This document shows, piece after piece, positions 17,399 through 30,600 of a DNA stretch of 64,000 nucleotides. The notes under the pieces are model-generated. The model was not told the origin of the DNA. It did no database searches and saw only the letters and a list, made by a program, of their open reading frames with translations. The DNA comes from Anaerobaca lacustris. Lineage in GTDB: Bacteria; Planctomycetota; Phycisphaerae; Sedimentisphaerales; Anaerobacaceae. Where the stretch lies: assembly GCF_030012215.1 (NCBI RefSeq), contig NZ_JASCXX010000014.1, forward strand, positions 62,001 to 126,000. The letters are read 5' to 3'. A program made the position numbers and the translations under genes. How positions within the stretch are numbered: position 1 is the stretch's first letter; the number at the start of each line of letters is the position of its first letter.

Positions 17399-18727
17399 TC
17401 ACTGAGCAACTCTGACACACTTCATCCGGCTCTGGTCTCGGATCAGGAGCTTGCCTTCGGAGAGGGCGATCGGGGCCCAGTTCTGGGTTCTGCCTCCCAC
17501 TCGTGCTGCGATCCCCTCACCGTCGGTTCCTGCTTCTCCAAGCAACTCTGCCGATGCCAGCGCCTTGAATCCGGACGGGTCAGGCTCGATCAGATACAAC
17601 GCCTTCGTGCCGTCGGTCGCCAGGATCAGGCCGTCGACCAGAATCATGCTGCCTTTGTTGAAGTCGGGCGAACGTCTCGTTTTCCACAGGATCTCGCCGT
17701 CCATGCTCATGCACACCAGGCCGTCGCGCCGGCGATTGGTTCCGTACTGAGCGTAGAAACAGCCATTGTGCAGGATCGGCGGCTTCGTTTGATCGCCAAA
17801 TTCTTCGGTCGTGAACAGTTCCGTTGTGCCGTAGCTGCCATCGGCCTGTTTCTCGACCTTGATCATCGTTGCACCGAGTTCATATCCACCCACAATGAGT
17901 ACTTTGTTGTCGCCGGCATCCACCGCACTCGGCACCGAGATGTGACAATTCCAGTTTGAATACTTCCAGAGGATCTTTCCCGTGAGCGGCTCGATTCCGA
18001 CCACGTTCCCCAAGGCATCCTCCAACTCCGGATGTCCGATACGATTGGTAGAGGAAGTGACCATCACAACATGGTCTTGCCCGTCTATTCGCACGACGGC
18101 CGGACTGACATATGTTTCGTTACCGAGATTGGGCGTCTTCCATACCACATCGCCCGTGCGTTTGTGGTAGGCCACTACACCCGCCTCCGGCGCTTGCGAT
18201 GCGATGATGAGAAGATCGCCATAGATCAAGGGGTTCTGTGTGATCGCCCAAATGGGAAGCCTGTCGCCGCCGAAGTCCTTCCACACGTTCTTGTGCCAGA
18301 CGGGCTTGTGGGTGTTGATGTCGATGCAATAGAGATCGCCGAAGCCGCCACACGAGTATACATGATCGTTATCCACGATCGGCACACTGCGCGAGCCGGG
18401 GAACATGACACGTCCGGGAGCGTCGTAGGCGAAACTCCAGAGTTCCTCGCCGCTGGAAAGGTCAAAACACCGAAGGTTGTCACCGACTTTGTCAACCCTG
18501 TCGAGCAGGTAGACCCTGCTGTCTTTGACCACAGGTCCGCCGTAGCCTATGCCAACAGGAACAGTCCAGAGGACCTGCGGCCCATTCTCAGGCCAGGAGC
18601 GCAAGAGTCCTTTTTCCGACGAAGTTGAGTTTCTGGCCGGTCCCAGATATTGCGGCCAGTCGGCCGCCAGACCGCTGCCGGCCGTGACCATCGCGACAGC
18701 CGCCGTTAACATGAGTGTCGCTTTCAT
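17399..18727 (-). CDS. Secreted PQQ-like beta-propeller repeat protein (3 of 3)
   Basis: The 442-residue protein has a signal peptide (LMLTAAVAMVTAGSGLAA), then DWPQYLGPARNSTSSEKGLL and successive PQQ-type blades (DSRVYLLDRVD, DLYCIDINTHKPVWHKNVW, GKILWKYSNWNC). It carries no heme or transmembrane segment. AAGGAG precedes the ATG. The gene follows the Ser/Thr kinase gene by 28 bp on the same strand, which ties this set of propellers to the sigma factor-kinase pair upstream. The kinase may report on cell-surface or substrate status sensed together with these proteins (inference). Confidence 0.85.
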   Translation of the reverse strand: MKATLMLTAAVAMVTAGSGLAADWPQYLGPARNSTSSEKGLLRSWPENGPQVLWTVPVGIGYGGPVVKDSRVYLLDRVDKVGDNLRCFDLSSGEELWSFAYDAPGRVMFPGSRSVPIVDNDHVYSCGGFGDLYCIDINTHKPVWHKNVWKDFGGDRLPIWAITQNPLIYGDLLIIASQAPEAGVVAYHKRTGDVVWKTPNLGNETYVSPAVVRIDGQDHVVMVTSSTNRIGHPELEDALGNVVGIEPLTGKILWKYSNWNCHISVPSAVDAGDNKVLIVGGYELGATMIKVEKQADGSYGTTELFTTEEFGDQTKPPILHNGCFYAQYGTNRRRDGLVCMSMDGEILWKTRRSPDFNKGSMILVDGLILATDGTKALYLIEPDPSGFKALASAELLGEAGTDGEGIAARVGGRTQNWAPIALSEGKLLIRDQSRMKCVRVAQ

Positions 18728-18755
18728 TCCTTACTCCTTCATCGTATGACTGTGG

Positions 18756-21923
<3,168 letters not shown>

Positions 21924-22029
21924 AACGGAAGACTTCGCCTTGTTCTCTTGGTAGCCAAGGTTCTGTATTTTGCCCTTTCTCCATTACCTGCGCAAACTGG
22001 CCGTGGGTTCGATCACGATTTACGGGAAA

Positions 22030-22074
22030 AACGAAAAAAAATGTGCGGGATCAATCCGCCGAGCGGATTCGGCC
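22030..22074 (-). terminator. Hairpin with U-run between sigma factor and kinase genes
   Basis: On the minus strand, AATCCGC-TCG-GCGGATT forms a perfect 7-bp stem overlapping the last codons and the stop of the sigma factor gene. A run of eight T residues follows about 11 nt later, and a second T-run soon after. This fits an intrinsic terminator or attenuator that would lower kinase expression relative to the sigma factor. Confidence 0.45.
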
Positions 22075-22608
22075 GTAGAGCCAGGCCCGCGCGTAGTTCC
22101 AGTGCCGTCTCGCCGTCGCCGGGGAGATATCAAGCAATTCGGCGGCCTGCTCGAAGCTCAGGCCGGCAAAGAAACGCAATTTGACCAGTTCCGCCTTGAT
22201 CGGATCAGCCTCTGAGAATTTTGTGAGGGCTTCGTCCATGGCAATCAGGTCGTCGGGGGATTCCTCCGCCATCACGTCGGCACTCGCGAAATCGACGCGA
22301 TTGCGGTCTCCACGACGCTTCTTGCTTTTCTTTTTTCGAGCGTGTTCAACCAGGATGCGCCGCATCGCCTCTGCTGCCGCACCGAAAAAATAGGTACGGC
22401 TGGGCCAGTTGTTGTCCTCTGAACCCACAAGACGCAGGTATGCCTCATGGACCAGCGCGGTCGCCTGAAGTGTGTGTCCGGGGCCTTCGTTCAAGAGCTT
22501 GCGATCGGCCATTTGGCGGAGTTCTTCGTACACAGCCGGAAGCAATGTATTGGTGGCTTCGGCATCTCCCCGTCCAATCGCATTCAAGATCCGGGTAACA
22601 TCGGCCAT
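22051..22608 (-). CDS. ECF-type RNA polymerase sigma factor (kinase-associated group)
   Basis: The 185-residue protein has region 2 (EELRQMADRKL, ALVHEAYLRLVG, YFFGAAAEAMRRILVEHARKKKSKKRRG) and region 4 (VKLRFFAGLSFEQAAELLDISPATARRHWNYARAWLYGRI), the helix-turn-helix that reads the -35. The RILVEHAR plus Lys/Arg-rich linker is typical of the planctomycete/acidobacterial ECF group encoded next to Ser/Thr kinases. No anti-sigma factor gene is adjacent; by family knowledge control may come from phosphorylation by the neighbouring kinase. It starts at the ATG at 22608 and has its own promoter. Confidence 0.92.
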   Translation of the reverse strand: MADVTRILNAIGRGDAEATNTLLPAVYEELRQMADRKLLNEGPGHTLQATALVHEAYLRLVGSEDNNWPSRTYFFGAAAEAMRRILVEHARKKKSKKRRGDRNRVDFASADVMAEESPDDLIAMDEALTKFSEADPIKAELVKLRFFAGLSFEQAAELLDISPATARRHWNYARAWLYGRIRSAD

Positions 22609-22647
22609 AATTCGTCCTGCATTTAGACGTCATAGTGCATTCGCAAT

Positions 22648-22676
22648 ATGATATCCGTAGTCAGGAGAGGGCTCAA
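22648..22676 (-). promoter_or_regulatory. Sigma-70-type promoter for the sigma factor gene
   Basis: On the minus strand TTGAGC (22676-22671), a 17-bp spacer and TATCAT (22653-22648) form a good housekeeping-type promoter about 40 bp before the start codon. It lies in the divergent gap shared with the epimerase gene. Confidence 0.55.
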
Positions 22677-22804
22677 ATGCAATGCTCGCACTCTTCTGGC
22701 TCCGTCGTCTTGACCGGGGCGGCTTGCTGTGCCTACAATCCCATCATCGTCGCGTGGCCAATCCATAGTGTGTCAGCAGACTCCAGGTGTAGGAGAGACA
22801 GATC

Positions 22805-23941
22805 ATGACCGTCAGACGCTCATTTGCCCCGTTGCTCCTGATCGCAGCCATCCTTGCATCCAGCCTGCTGGCACGGGCCGACCAGCCAGCCATCACAAGC
22901 CTCTCCGAGACCCCGTTCGGCACCACACCGGATGGACAGGATGTCATGCTCTTCACGCTCACCAACGCGCACGGACTGCGGGCGAAGGTCATCACCTACG
23001 GGGCCATTCTCGTTTCGCTCGACGTACCCGACCGCCGTGGACAGTTGGCCGACGTCGTGCTCGGCTTCGACGACCTCGATTCATACATCAAGCGGAACCC
23101 GCTCTTCGGGGCCGTTGTTGGGCGCTATGCCAATCGCATCGCCGGCGCGCGGTTCATGCTGGACGGCGTTGAACACCGTATCACGGCCAACGCGGGCAAG
23201 AACCACATCCACGGCGGGGGCAACAGGCGATTCGACAAGGTCGTCTGGAAAGGCTCAAGCTACCGCGACGGCACGGAAATCGGCGTCCGCCTGACCCACC
23301 TCAGTCCCGATGGCGAGGAGGGCTTTCCAGGCAACCTGCAATGCACCGTCACGTATGCGCTGACCGACAAGAATGAACTCAGGATCGTGTACGCCGCCAC
23401 CACGGACAAGCCGACCATAGTCAACCTCACGAACCACAGTTATTTCAACCTCGCCGGCGCCGGCAGCGGAGACATCCTGGGCCATGAACTGATGATCGCC
23501 GCCCCGTGGTATACACCGGCCGGTGAAGGGTTGATTCCCACGGGCGAGATCCGCAGCGTCAAAGGTACGCCCCTGGATTTCACCGAGCCTCGTAAGATCG
23601 GCGAGCGAATCGACGAACTGACCGAGACGCGGGGATACGACCACAACTATGTGCTCAAAGGCTCGTACGGCTCGTCGATCCTGGCCGCCTGCGTTCGTGA
23701 GCCTCTCAGCGGGCGGGTCATGGAGGTCTATACCACCGAGCCGGGCGTGCAGCTCTACACCGCCAACGGCATGAACAACGTCAAGGGCAAGGGCGGCAAG
23801 ATCTACGGTTCGCACCACAGCTTCTGCCTGGAGACGCAGCATTTCCCCGATTCACCCAACAAGTCGCACTTCCCATCCACTGTGCTTCGGCCGGGCCAGG
23901 AGTACAGAACCACGACGACCTTCAGATTCAGTGCCGAATGA
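22805..23941 (+). CDS. galM: Secreted aldose 1-epimerase (galactose mutarotase)
   Basis: The 378-residue protein has a signal peptide (FAPLLLIAAILASSLLARA) and the full GalM signature: GAVVGRYANRIAGARF, NHIHGG, TIVNLTNHSYFNLAG with the catalytic His, GVQLYTANGM, and SFCLETQHFPDSPN with the catalytic Glu. It interconverts alpha and beta anomers of aldoses such as galactose and glucose. Export suggests it works on sugars released outside the cytoplasm by the secreted glycosidases of the region. Length matches the family. It is a single-gene unit divergent from the sigma factor gene. Confidence 0.93.
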   Translation: MTVRRSFAPLLLIAAILASSLLARADQPAITSLSETPFGTTPDGQDVMLFTLTNAHGLRAKVITYGAILVSLDVPDRRGQLADVVLGFDDLDSYIKRNPLFGAVVGRYANRIAGARFMLDGVEHRITANAGKNHIHGGGNRRFDKVVWKGSSYRDGTEIGVRLTHLSPDGEEGFPGNLQCTVTYALTDKNELRIVYAATTDKPTIVNLTNHSYFNLAGAGSGDILGHELMIAAPWYTPAGEGLIPTGEIRSVKGTPLDFTEPRKIGERIDELTETRGYDHNYVLKGSYGSSILAACVREPLSGRVMEVYTTEPGVQLYTANGMNNVKGKGGKIYGSHHSFCLETQHFPDSPNKSHFPSTVLRPGQEYRTTTTFRFSAE

Positions 23942-24047
23942 GGGCCGCACATCGCGGTGATTCGTCCTGATGCGGCCTGTGTTATAGGGCGGTGTTCGTT
24001 TGACATGGGATGAGGAGGCGATTCTTGTCGCGTTCTCAAAAAAGCGT

Positions 24048-24089
24048 TTGACTTAGCGGGTCCGTGTAGTTCAAATGGCCTTTTGAAAC
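24048..24089 (+). promoter_or_regulatory. Promoter and overlapping palindromic operator of the TetR-RND operon
   Basis: TTGACT (24048-24053), a 17-bp spacer and TCAAAT (24071-24076) form a moderate promoter. An inverted repeat, GTTCAAA...TTTGAAAC (24069-24089, arms around a 6-bp centre), covers the -10. A TetR-family protein encoded directly downstream would be expected to bind such a site and repress its own operon (inference). Confidence 0.5.
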
Positions 24090-24149
24090 GATTGTTCATA
24101 CGGTCTGGCCTGACAACGGCAGGCAGACCGACCAGCGAAAGGTGTTGGC

Positions 24150-24899
24150 GTGGCCAGACGAAGGGATGGAATCGAAACTCGCAGCCGGATTCTCGCCGTG
24201 GCCCAAGAGGTCTTTGCCGAGAAGGGCTATCGCGAGGCGACCGTCGAGGACATCTGTTCGCGGGCCAAGAGCAATATCGCGGCGATCAACTATCATTTCG
24301 GGTCCAAGGAAGAACTCTACGCCCAGGTCTGGCGCAAGGCCTTCGATGAGGCCAATGAGGCCTATCCTCCCGAAGGCGGACTCGGCCCCGATGCGCCCGC
24401 CGAAGACCGTCTGCGCGGCACCATCCATTCGCTGGTCGGCAAACTGGTCGATCGCGGGCGGATCGGACACTCGGGCAAGCTGCTGCTGCGCGAGATGATG
24501 AACCCGACCGAGGTTATCGAGCGCGTCAAAGACGATGCCCTTCGGCCGATGCAGGAACGGATGCGCCGACTGATGAAGGAGATGCTCGGGCCGGGGGCCT
24601 CCGACGAACAGATCCATCTGTGCGGCATGAGCGTAGTACACCAGTGCCTCGCGATCGGAATCCGCCTGTTCAGCGGCAAGATTCCGCCTCACGTGAGGTT
24701 CGATGCGCCGACCGATCAACTGGTCAAGACATTAACAGATCACATTGCGCGTTTCTCTCTGGCGGGAATCAGGACGATCCGCCAGGATATTGAGTCTGGG
24801 CCGGATCAGATGCCCGAGCGTGAATCTCGGATGGCGGATTCGTCGTCCGTGATGGGTTCGCGATCCGCCCGACCATGCGTCGGGATCAATCCGAAATAG
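24150..24899 (+). CDS. TetR/AcrR family transcriptional repressor (CecR-like)
   Basis: The 249-residue protein has an N-terminal TetR DNA-binding domain (SRILAVAQEVFAEKGYREATVEDIC...NIAAINYHFGSKEELYAQVW, residues 11-60). The C-terminal ligand domain includes KLLLREMMNPTEV, a hallmark of the CecR/DUF1956-type subgroup. That subgroup commonly controls efflux systems, in keeping with the RND genes immediately after it. The start is a GTG at 24150 with AAAGGTG in front. The last 30 or so residues look unstructured. The gene is 18 bp before the outer-membrane lipoprotein gene, so it heads the operon. Confidence 0.9.
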   Translation: MARRRDGIETRSRILAVAQEVFAEKGYREATVEDICSRAKSNIAAINYHFGSKEELYAQVWRKAFDEANEAYPPEGGLGPDAPAEDRLRGTIHSLVGKLVDRGRIGHSGKLLLREMMNPTEVIERVKDDALRPMQERMRRLMKEMLGPGASDEQIHLCGMSVVHQCLAIGIRLFSGKIPPHVRFDAPTDQLVKTLTDHIARFSLAGIRTIRQDIESGPDQMPERESRMADSSSVMGSRSARPCVGINPK

Positions 24900-24917
24900 G
24901 ATGATGGCAGGAAGAGT

Positions 24918-26378
24918 ATGGTACGTTTGGGAAGAGAACATCGTAGCTGGCTGCTTCTCGGCCTGTTATGCTTTGGCGGCAGTTGCAGCCGCCCGACCAG
25001 GGAGCCGGCGATGCCGGTACAGGTACCCGGGTCGTTTTCCGACAGCGGAACAGCGTCCTTTTCAGACGACTGGTGGCGTGACTTCAACGACGCATCGCTC
25101 GACGATCTCATCGCCCAAGCCCTGACGGAGAATCTCAGCCTGCGGATTGTCTGGGATCGGCTCGCGCAGGCGGAGGCCACAGCACGGAAGGCCGATGGCT
25201 CGTTGTGGCCGCAGGTGAACCTCAACGCGGGCTACCGACGCAGCCGCCAGGTCGTGCAGGGCCAGACGGTCCACAGCGATCTCTACAGCGTGGGCGTGGC
25301 GGCCAGCTATGAGGTTGATCTTTGGTCGCGCGTCCGGTCGTCGCGAGAAGCGGCCAGACTCGATGCCCAGGCTGGACGGGATGCCGTCGATGCGGCAGCA
25401 ATCACGCTGGCCGCCTCCATCGCCAATACTTGGTACCAGTTGGCCGAGGCCAAGGCCCTCGTCCGCATTGCTCAAGGACAGATCGAGATCAACCGGCAGG
25501 TCCTCGATGTTGTCAACATCCAGTTCCGTAACGGCGCGGCTTCCGCAGCCGACGTTCTACGACAGCGCCAACTCATCTCGGCTACCCAGAGTCAGTTGAT
25601 TTCGGCGTACGAGACGGTGGAACTGCTGCAGTACACCCTTTCCGTGCTGATCGGTCGGTCCCCCGAATTGGCGTGGGAGCATACGACGGTTGCCCTGCCC
25701 AAGCTGGGGCCTGTGCCTGAGATCGGTGTTCCCTCCGAGGTGCTCTGGCGCCGCCCCGACGTGCGCCAGGCCTATCGGCAGGTGCAGGCGGCCGACCAGC
25801 GGCTGGCTGTGGCGATCGCAGACCGATATCCGCGTTTGAGCCTCTCGGCCAGTGCCGAGACCTCTGCAACATCCGTGAGCGATCTGTTCGACGATTGGAT
25901 CGGGAACTTGGCGGCTAACGCCATCCAGCCCCTGATCGACGGCGCGCAGCGAAGGGCCGAGGTCCAGCGACAGGAAGCGATCGTCTCCGAACGAATCCAC
26001 GCATGGGGCCAGACCCTGCTCGATGCGATCTGGGACGTTGAAACGGCCCTGACCCAGCAGCGCCAGCAGTCACTGCTGCTGGACAGCCTTCAGCAACAAC
26101 TGGTGCTGGCGGAACAAACCTATGACCGCAACCGGGAGCGATTCATGAAGGGCCAAGCCGATTATATTCGCGTCCTCGAATCGCTGCAATCGCTGCAATC
26201 GCTGGAGCGCGAGGTCGTACGAGCCCGGCGCACACTGATCCAACGTCGAATCGATCTGTACCGATCGACGGCCGGACCATGGGATATGTCTCGGCCTGAA
26301 CCGGCTCGCACGGCAGATTCCAGCAAATCCAACATGGGCACACAGAACAAGGTCGAGGACAATCAGGTGAAGATATGA
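24918..26378 (+). CDS. RND efflux outer-membrane lipoprotein (TolC/OprM/NodT family)
   Basis: The 486-residue protein has a lipoprotein signal with lipobox LLCFGGSC, so the Cys near residue 23 should be lipidated. Two OEP repeats follow, with the long coiled-coil helices of the TolC family (LDDLIAQALTENLSLRIVWDRLAQAEATARK; YEVDLWSRVRSSREAARLDAQAG; VLWRRPDVRQAYRQVQAADQRLAVAIADRYP). It forms the trimeric outer-membrane duct of a tripartite pump. Its stop overlaps the start of the fusion-protein gene by 4 bp (ATGA), so translation is probably coupled. Confidence 0.92.
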   Translation: MVRLGREHRSWLLLGLLCFGGSCSRPTREPAMPVQVPGSFSDSGTASFSDDWWRDFNDASLDDLIAQALTENLSLRIVWDRLAQAEATARKADGSLWPQVNLNAGYRRSRQVVQGQTVHSDLYSVGVAASYEVDLWSRVRSSREAARLDAQAGRDAVDAAAITLAASIANTWYQLAEAKALVRIAQGQIEINRQVLDVVNIQFRNGAASAADVLRQRQLISATQSQLISAYETVELLQYTLSVLIGRSPELAWEHTTVALPKLGPVPEIGVPSEVLWRRPDVRQAYRQVQAADQRLAVAIADRYPRLSLSASAETSATSVSDLFDDWIGNLAANAIQPLIDGAQRRAEVQRQEAIVSERIHAWGQTLLDAIWDVETALTQQRQQSLLLDSLQQQLVLAEQTYDRNRERFMKGQADYIRVLESLQSLQSLEREVVRARRTLIQRRIDLYRSTAGPWDMSRPEPARTADSSKSNMGTQNKVEDNQVKI

Positions 26379-27652
26379 CAACACCGCGCGATTCCGAGAC
26401 GAAAACAGATGCCACACCACGTCGGCGGTTGCCCAGGATCCTCGGAGGCGGGATCAAGGTTGCGCTGACCCTGTTGCTCGTCGGTGGGGCGATGGCTGCA
26501 TACAAATACCAGATGGAAACGAGCCCCCGCGTCCAGCGTCAGCGACCTGCCCGCCAGGCGAGGCTCGTGCAGGTGATCGAGCTGCAGAACAGCCACCATG
26601 CCACAGCGGTCAGCGCGATGGGGACGGTGGTTCCCGCCCAGCGCGTGACGCTGCATCCACAGGTTTCCGGCCAGATCGTGGAGGTCTGCGAAGCCCTCAT
26701 TCCGGGCGGGATCGTGAGCGCCGGAGACAAACTCGTCATGATCGACCCGCGGGATTACGAAGTTCAGGTCCAGCAGCGGCGGGGCGACGTTGCCCGTGCG
26801 CTGAAGGAGCTCAAGGTTGAACAGGGCAACCAGGCGATCGCCCGGCAGGAATATGAGCTTCTCGGAGAGATCATCGCCGAGGAGGATCGCGAACTGGTGC
26901 TGCGTGAGCCGCAACTGGCTTCGGCTCGCTCGGCCCTGGAGTCGGCCGAGGCAGCGCTGCGGAAGGCCGAGTTGGACCTGGCGCGATGCGAGATTTTCGC
27001 CCCGTTCAACGCCGTCATTCAGGACAAGCACGTCGATCTCGGCACGACCGTTTCGGCCGGCACGCAACTGGTGACTCTGATCGCGACCGACGAAACCTGG
27101 ATCGATCTGAAGGTACCGATCAGCCAGCTCCAATGGCTCACGATTCCCCAACGGAACGGGGACGCCGGGTCGAGGGTGAAGATCTTCAACACGCTCGCCT
27201 GGGGACCGGAGCGGTTTCGCACCGGTCAGGTCGTGCGTCTGTACGGCCAGATCGAGGCCGAAGGACGGATGGCCCGACTGCTCGTGGCGGTCGACGATCC
27301 GTTCAGTCTGAAGCCCGCCAATCGGGGCGAGCCCAGGTTGTTGATGGGGACGTTCGTTCAGGCCGAGATCGAGGGCCGCACGCTCGAATCCGTCATTCCC
27401 ATTGCACGCCCGTACGTGCGTGACAACGACACGGTGTGGATCATGGACGACAACGACCAACTGGAGATCCGCCCGGTGCAGATCGTCTATCGCGGACCGG
27501 AGGTGGTGTTCGTCGAGGCCGGCCTTGAGCCAAACGAACGGCTCATCACGACCGACATCGCCGCCCCCGTCGCTGGCATGCCGTTGCGTCTTGTGGGCTC
27601 GGATGTGTCGCAAGGGACCGTCGTGGCCCAGGAGGGGGAGACGCAGCCATGA
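26375..27652 (+). CDS. RND efflux periplasmic membrane fusion protein
   Basis: The 425-residue protein has a cytoplasmic N-terminus, one membrane anchor (VALTLLLVGGAMAAYKY, residues about 29-46), a lipoyl half-motif (RVTLHPQVSGQIVEV), a helical hairpin (about residues 130-200, KELKVEQGNQAIARQEYELL...), the second lipoyl half (CEIFAPFNAVIQDKHVDLGTTV) and beta-barrel domains. It links the inner-membrane pump to the outer-membrane duct. It overlaps both neighbours by 4 bp. Confidence 0.92.
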   Translation: MTTPRDSETKTDATPRRRLPRILGGGIKVALTLLLVGGAMAAYKYQMETSPRVQRQRPARQARLVQVIELQNSHHATAVSAMGTVVPAQRVTLHPQVSGQIVEVCEALIPGGIVSAGDKLVMIDPRDYEVQVQQRRGDVARALKELKVEQGNQAIARQEYELLGEIIAEEDRELVLREPQLASARSALESAEAALRKAELDLARCEIFAPFNAVIQDKHVDLGTTVSAGTQLVTLIATDETWIDLKVPISQLQWLTIPQRNGDAGSRVKIFNTLAWGPERFRTGQVVRLYGQIEAEGRMARLLVAVDDPFSLKPANRGEPRLLMGTFVQAEIEGRTLESVIPIARPYVRDNDTVWIMDDNDQLEIRPVQIVYRGPEVVFVEAGLEPNERLITTDIAAPVAGMPLRLVGSDVSQGTVVAQEGETQP

Positions 27653-30600
27653 GCAATCTGAAGCCGTCGGCCGGGCATGGCGAATCCCATGGCGTGCTCG
27701 CGTGGATGATCCACAATCGCATTACCCCCAACGTCATGATGGCGGTCTTCCTGCTGGGCGGTCTGTTCATGGCGACGCGCATCAAGCAGGAGGTCTTCCC
27801 CGAGTTCGATCTCGGGATTGTCACCATCCGCATCATCTACCCCGGATCGAGCCCGGAGGAAGTTGAGCAGGGGATCATCCTCGTCGTCGAGGAGGCGATT
27901 CGCGGCCTGGACGGGATCAAGGAGATCACCGCCAGCGCCTCCGAAGGAATGGGCATGGTCACCGCCGAGCTGGAAGAAGGCGGCAACCAGCAGCGCGTCT
28001 ATCAGGACATCAAGCAGCAGATCGACCGCATCACCACCTTCCCGTTGGACGCCGAAGAGCCCGAGGTGAGCCTGCGGATCATTCGCCGGGAAGTGCTTCA
28101 AATCCAACTCTATGGCGACACGAGCGAGTGGGTCCTGCGCGAGCTGGCCGAGCAGGTGCGCGATCGCCTGCTGCAAGACCCCGACGTCACACAGGTCGAT
28201 CTGATCGGTGCGCGACGATACGAGGTCGCCATCGAAATCGATCAGGATACTCTTCGCACGTACGGGCTGACGCTGGACCAGGTCGCGCAGCGCGTCCGCG
28301 CCACGAGCGTCGAGATCCCCGGCGGCACGCTGGAAACGCAGGCCGGGGACATCCTGCTGCGCGTCAACGAACGCCGCAACTGGGCGAGAGAGTTCGCCAC
28401 CATTGCCCTGGTGACCACCGCCGACGGCGCCGTGCTGACTCTCGACGACGTCGCCCGAATCAGCGACACCTTCGAGGAGTCGGACCGCTACGCGACCTAT
28501 AACGGCTCTCCCGCCGTCGGACTGGGGGTGTATCGCGTGGGCAAACAGACACCCATCGGCGTTTCCAACGCGGTGCGTGCGGCCATGATCGAGATCGAAG
28601 AGGACCTGCCCCCCGGCATCCACTGGACGATCAGCCGAGATCGATCCGATATCTACCGCCAACGACTGACGCTGCTGCTCAAGAACGCCTTCTACGGCCT
28701 GACGCTCGTCCTGCTGCTGCTTGGTCTGTTCCTGAACCTGAAGCTGGCATTCTGGGTGACGATGGGTATTCCAATATCGTTCCTCGGCTGCTTCCTGTTC
28801 CTGCCCGGCATGGACGTCACCATCAACATGATCTCGATGTTCGCCTTCATCATCGCTCTGGGCATCGTCGTCGACGATGCCATCGTGGTCGGCGAGAACA
28901 TCTACGAGTATCGCCTTCGCGGAATGAGCTTCATGCGGGCGGCGACCCTGGGCGCCCGGGAAGTGCTGCTGCCGGTGACGTTCAGCATCCTGACCAACAT
29001 CGTCGCGTTCATGCCGCTTCTTTACATCCCGGGCACCATGGGCAAGATTTGGCGGGTCATCCCGTATGTGGTCATCACGGTCTTCGCCATTTCCTGGATC
29101 GAGGCCCTCCTGATTCTGCCGTGTCACCTGGCCCATGCCCATCGGCCGAAATCGCAGCGCCCCGGCCTCATCGGCGCCCTTCAGCAAGGAGTCAGCTCGG
29201 GCCTGGAATGGTTCATCAACCGGCTGTATGCGCCCTTTCTCGATTTCTGCATTCGTTTTCGCATGGTGACCATCGGCGCCAGCGTGGCAATCCTGATCGT
29301 CATAGTCGGCTACGTCGCCAGCGGCCGCATCGGAGTGATCCTGATGCCCCGCATCGAGTCGGACCAGTCCGTGGTTACGGCAACGCTGCCCTACGGATCG
29401 CCCCTGTCGAAGGCCGAGGAGGTTCGCGACCGATTGCTGACGGCCGCCGAAGAAGTCGCCGCGGCCAACGGTGGCGAGAAACTCGTCGAGGGGATCTTCG
29501 CCCTGATCGACGAAAACGTTGTCGGAGTCACCGTCTATCTGACCGATCCGCGCATCCGCCCGATCAGCACGACCCGGTTGACTCAGTTGTGGCGGGAGCG
29601 CACCGGTCCGATCCCCGGCCTGGAGAACCTGCTGTTCGAGGCGGATCGCGGCGGCCCCGGTGGGGGCGCAGCGCTGACGATCGAATTGAGCCATCGCGAC
29701 ATCGATGTGCTGGATGCCGCCAGTGCGGCACTGGCCGAACGCCTGACCGATTTCTCGAACCTCAAGGACATCGACGACGGCTTCACGCCCGGCAAACGAC
29801 AGTTGGACTTCAGCCTGGCGGAGGGAGGTCACGCCCTGGGCCTGACTCAGCAGGCCCTGGCTCGACAATTGCGCAACGCGTTCTACGGGTCCGAGGCCGT
29901 ACGCCAGCAGCGCGGGCGCAACGAGGTCCGTGTCAAGGTCCGTCTGCCGCGCCAGCAGCGGATCCGCCAATATGACCTCGAACATCTGCTGATCCGCACG
30001 CCGCGAGGCACGGACGTCCCGCTGGCGCAGATTGCCGAGGTGAGGCCGGGTCGCGCTTATACCACGATCACTCGACGCGAGGGCCGGCGCACCGTGAGCG
30101 TCACAGCCAACGTCGAGCCGATGTCACAGACCAGCCAGCTACAGGTAACCCTGGATCAGGAGGTCCTGCCGCAATTGCTCGAGGATTTCCCCGGTCTGTC
30201 CTATGCCTGGGAAGGCCGCCAGCAGGACATGAAAGAAAGCACCGCCAGCCTGTTCCAGGGCCTGGTGCTCGCGCTGTTCGCCATCTACATCCTGCTGGCC
30301 ATTCCGTTTCGCAGTTACACACAGCCCCTGCTCGTGATGATCGCCATCCCGTTCGGCATCGTCGGGGCGGTGCTGGGCCACATCCTGATGGGTTATGCGC
30401 TGAGTCTTCAAAGCCTGATGGGCGTGGTCGCGCTGTCGGGCGTGGTTGTGAACGATTCGCTGATCCTGATCGATTACGCCAATCGGCGGACTCGGGAGGG
30501 CCTCTGCCCCTTCGACGCCATTCATCAGGCGGGTGTCCGCCGGTTCCGCCCGATCCTGCTGACCACGCTGACCACCTTCGGCGGTCTGGCGCCGATGATC

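Noticed and set aside
27487-29985. Open frame of 832 codons on the minus strand, opposite the RND genes
   Set aside because: It covers clearly conserved RND coding sequence; its His/Asp/Gln-rich product is a typical antisense artefact.
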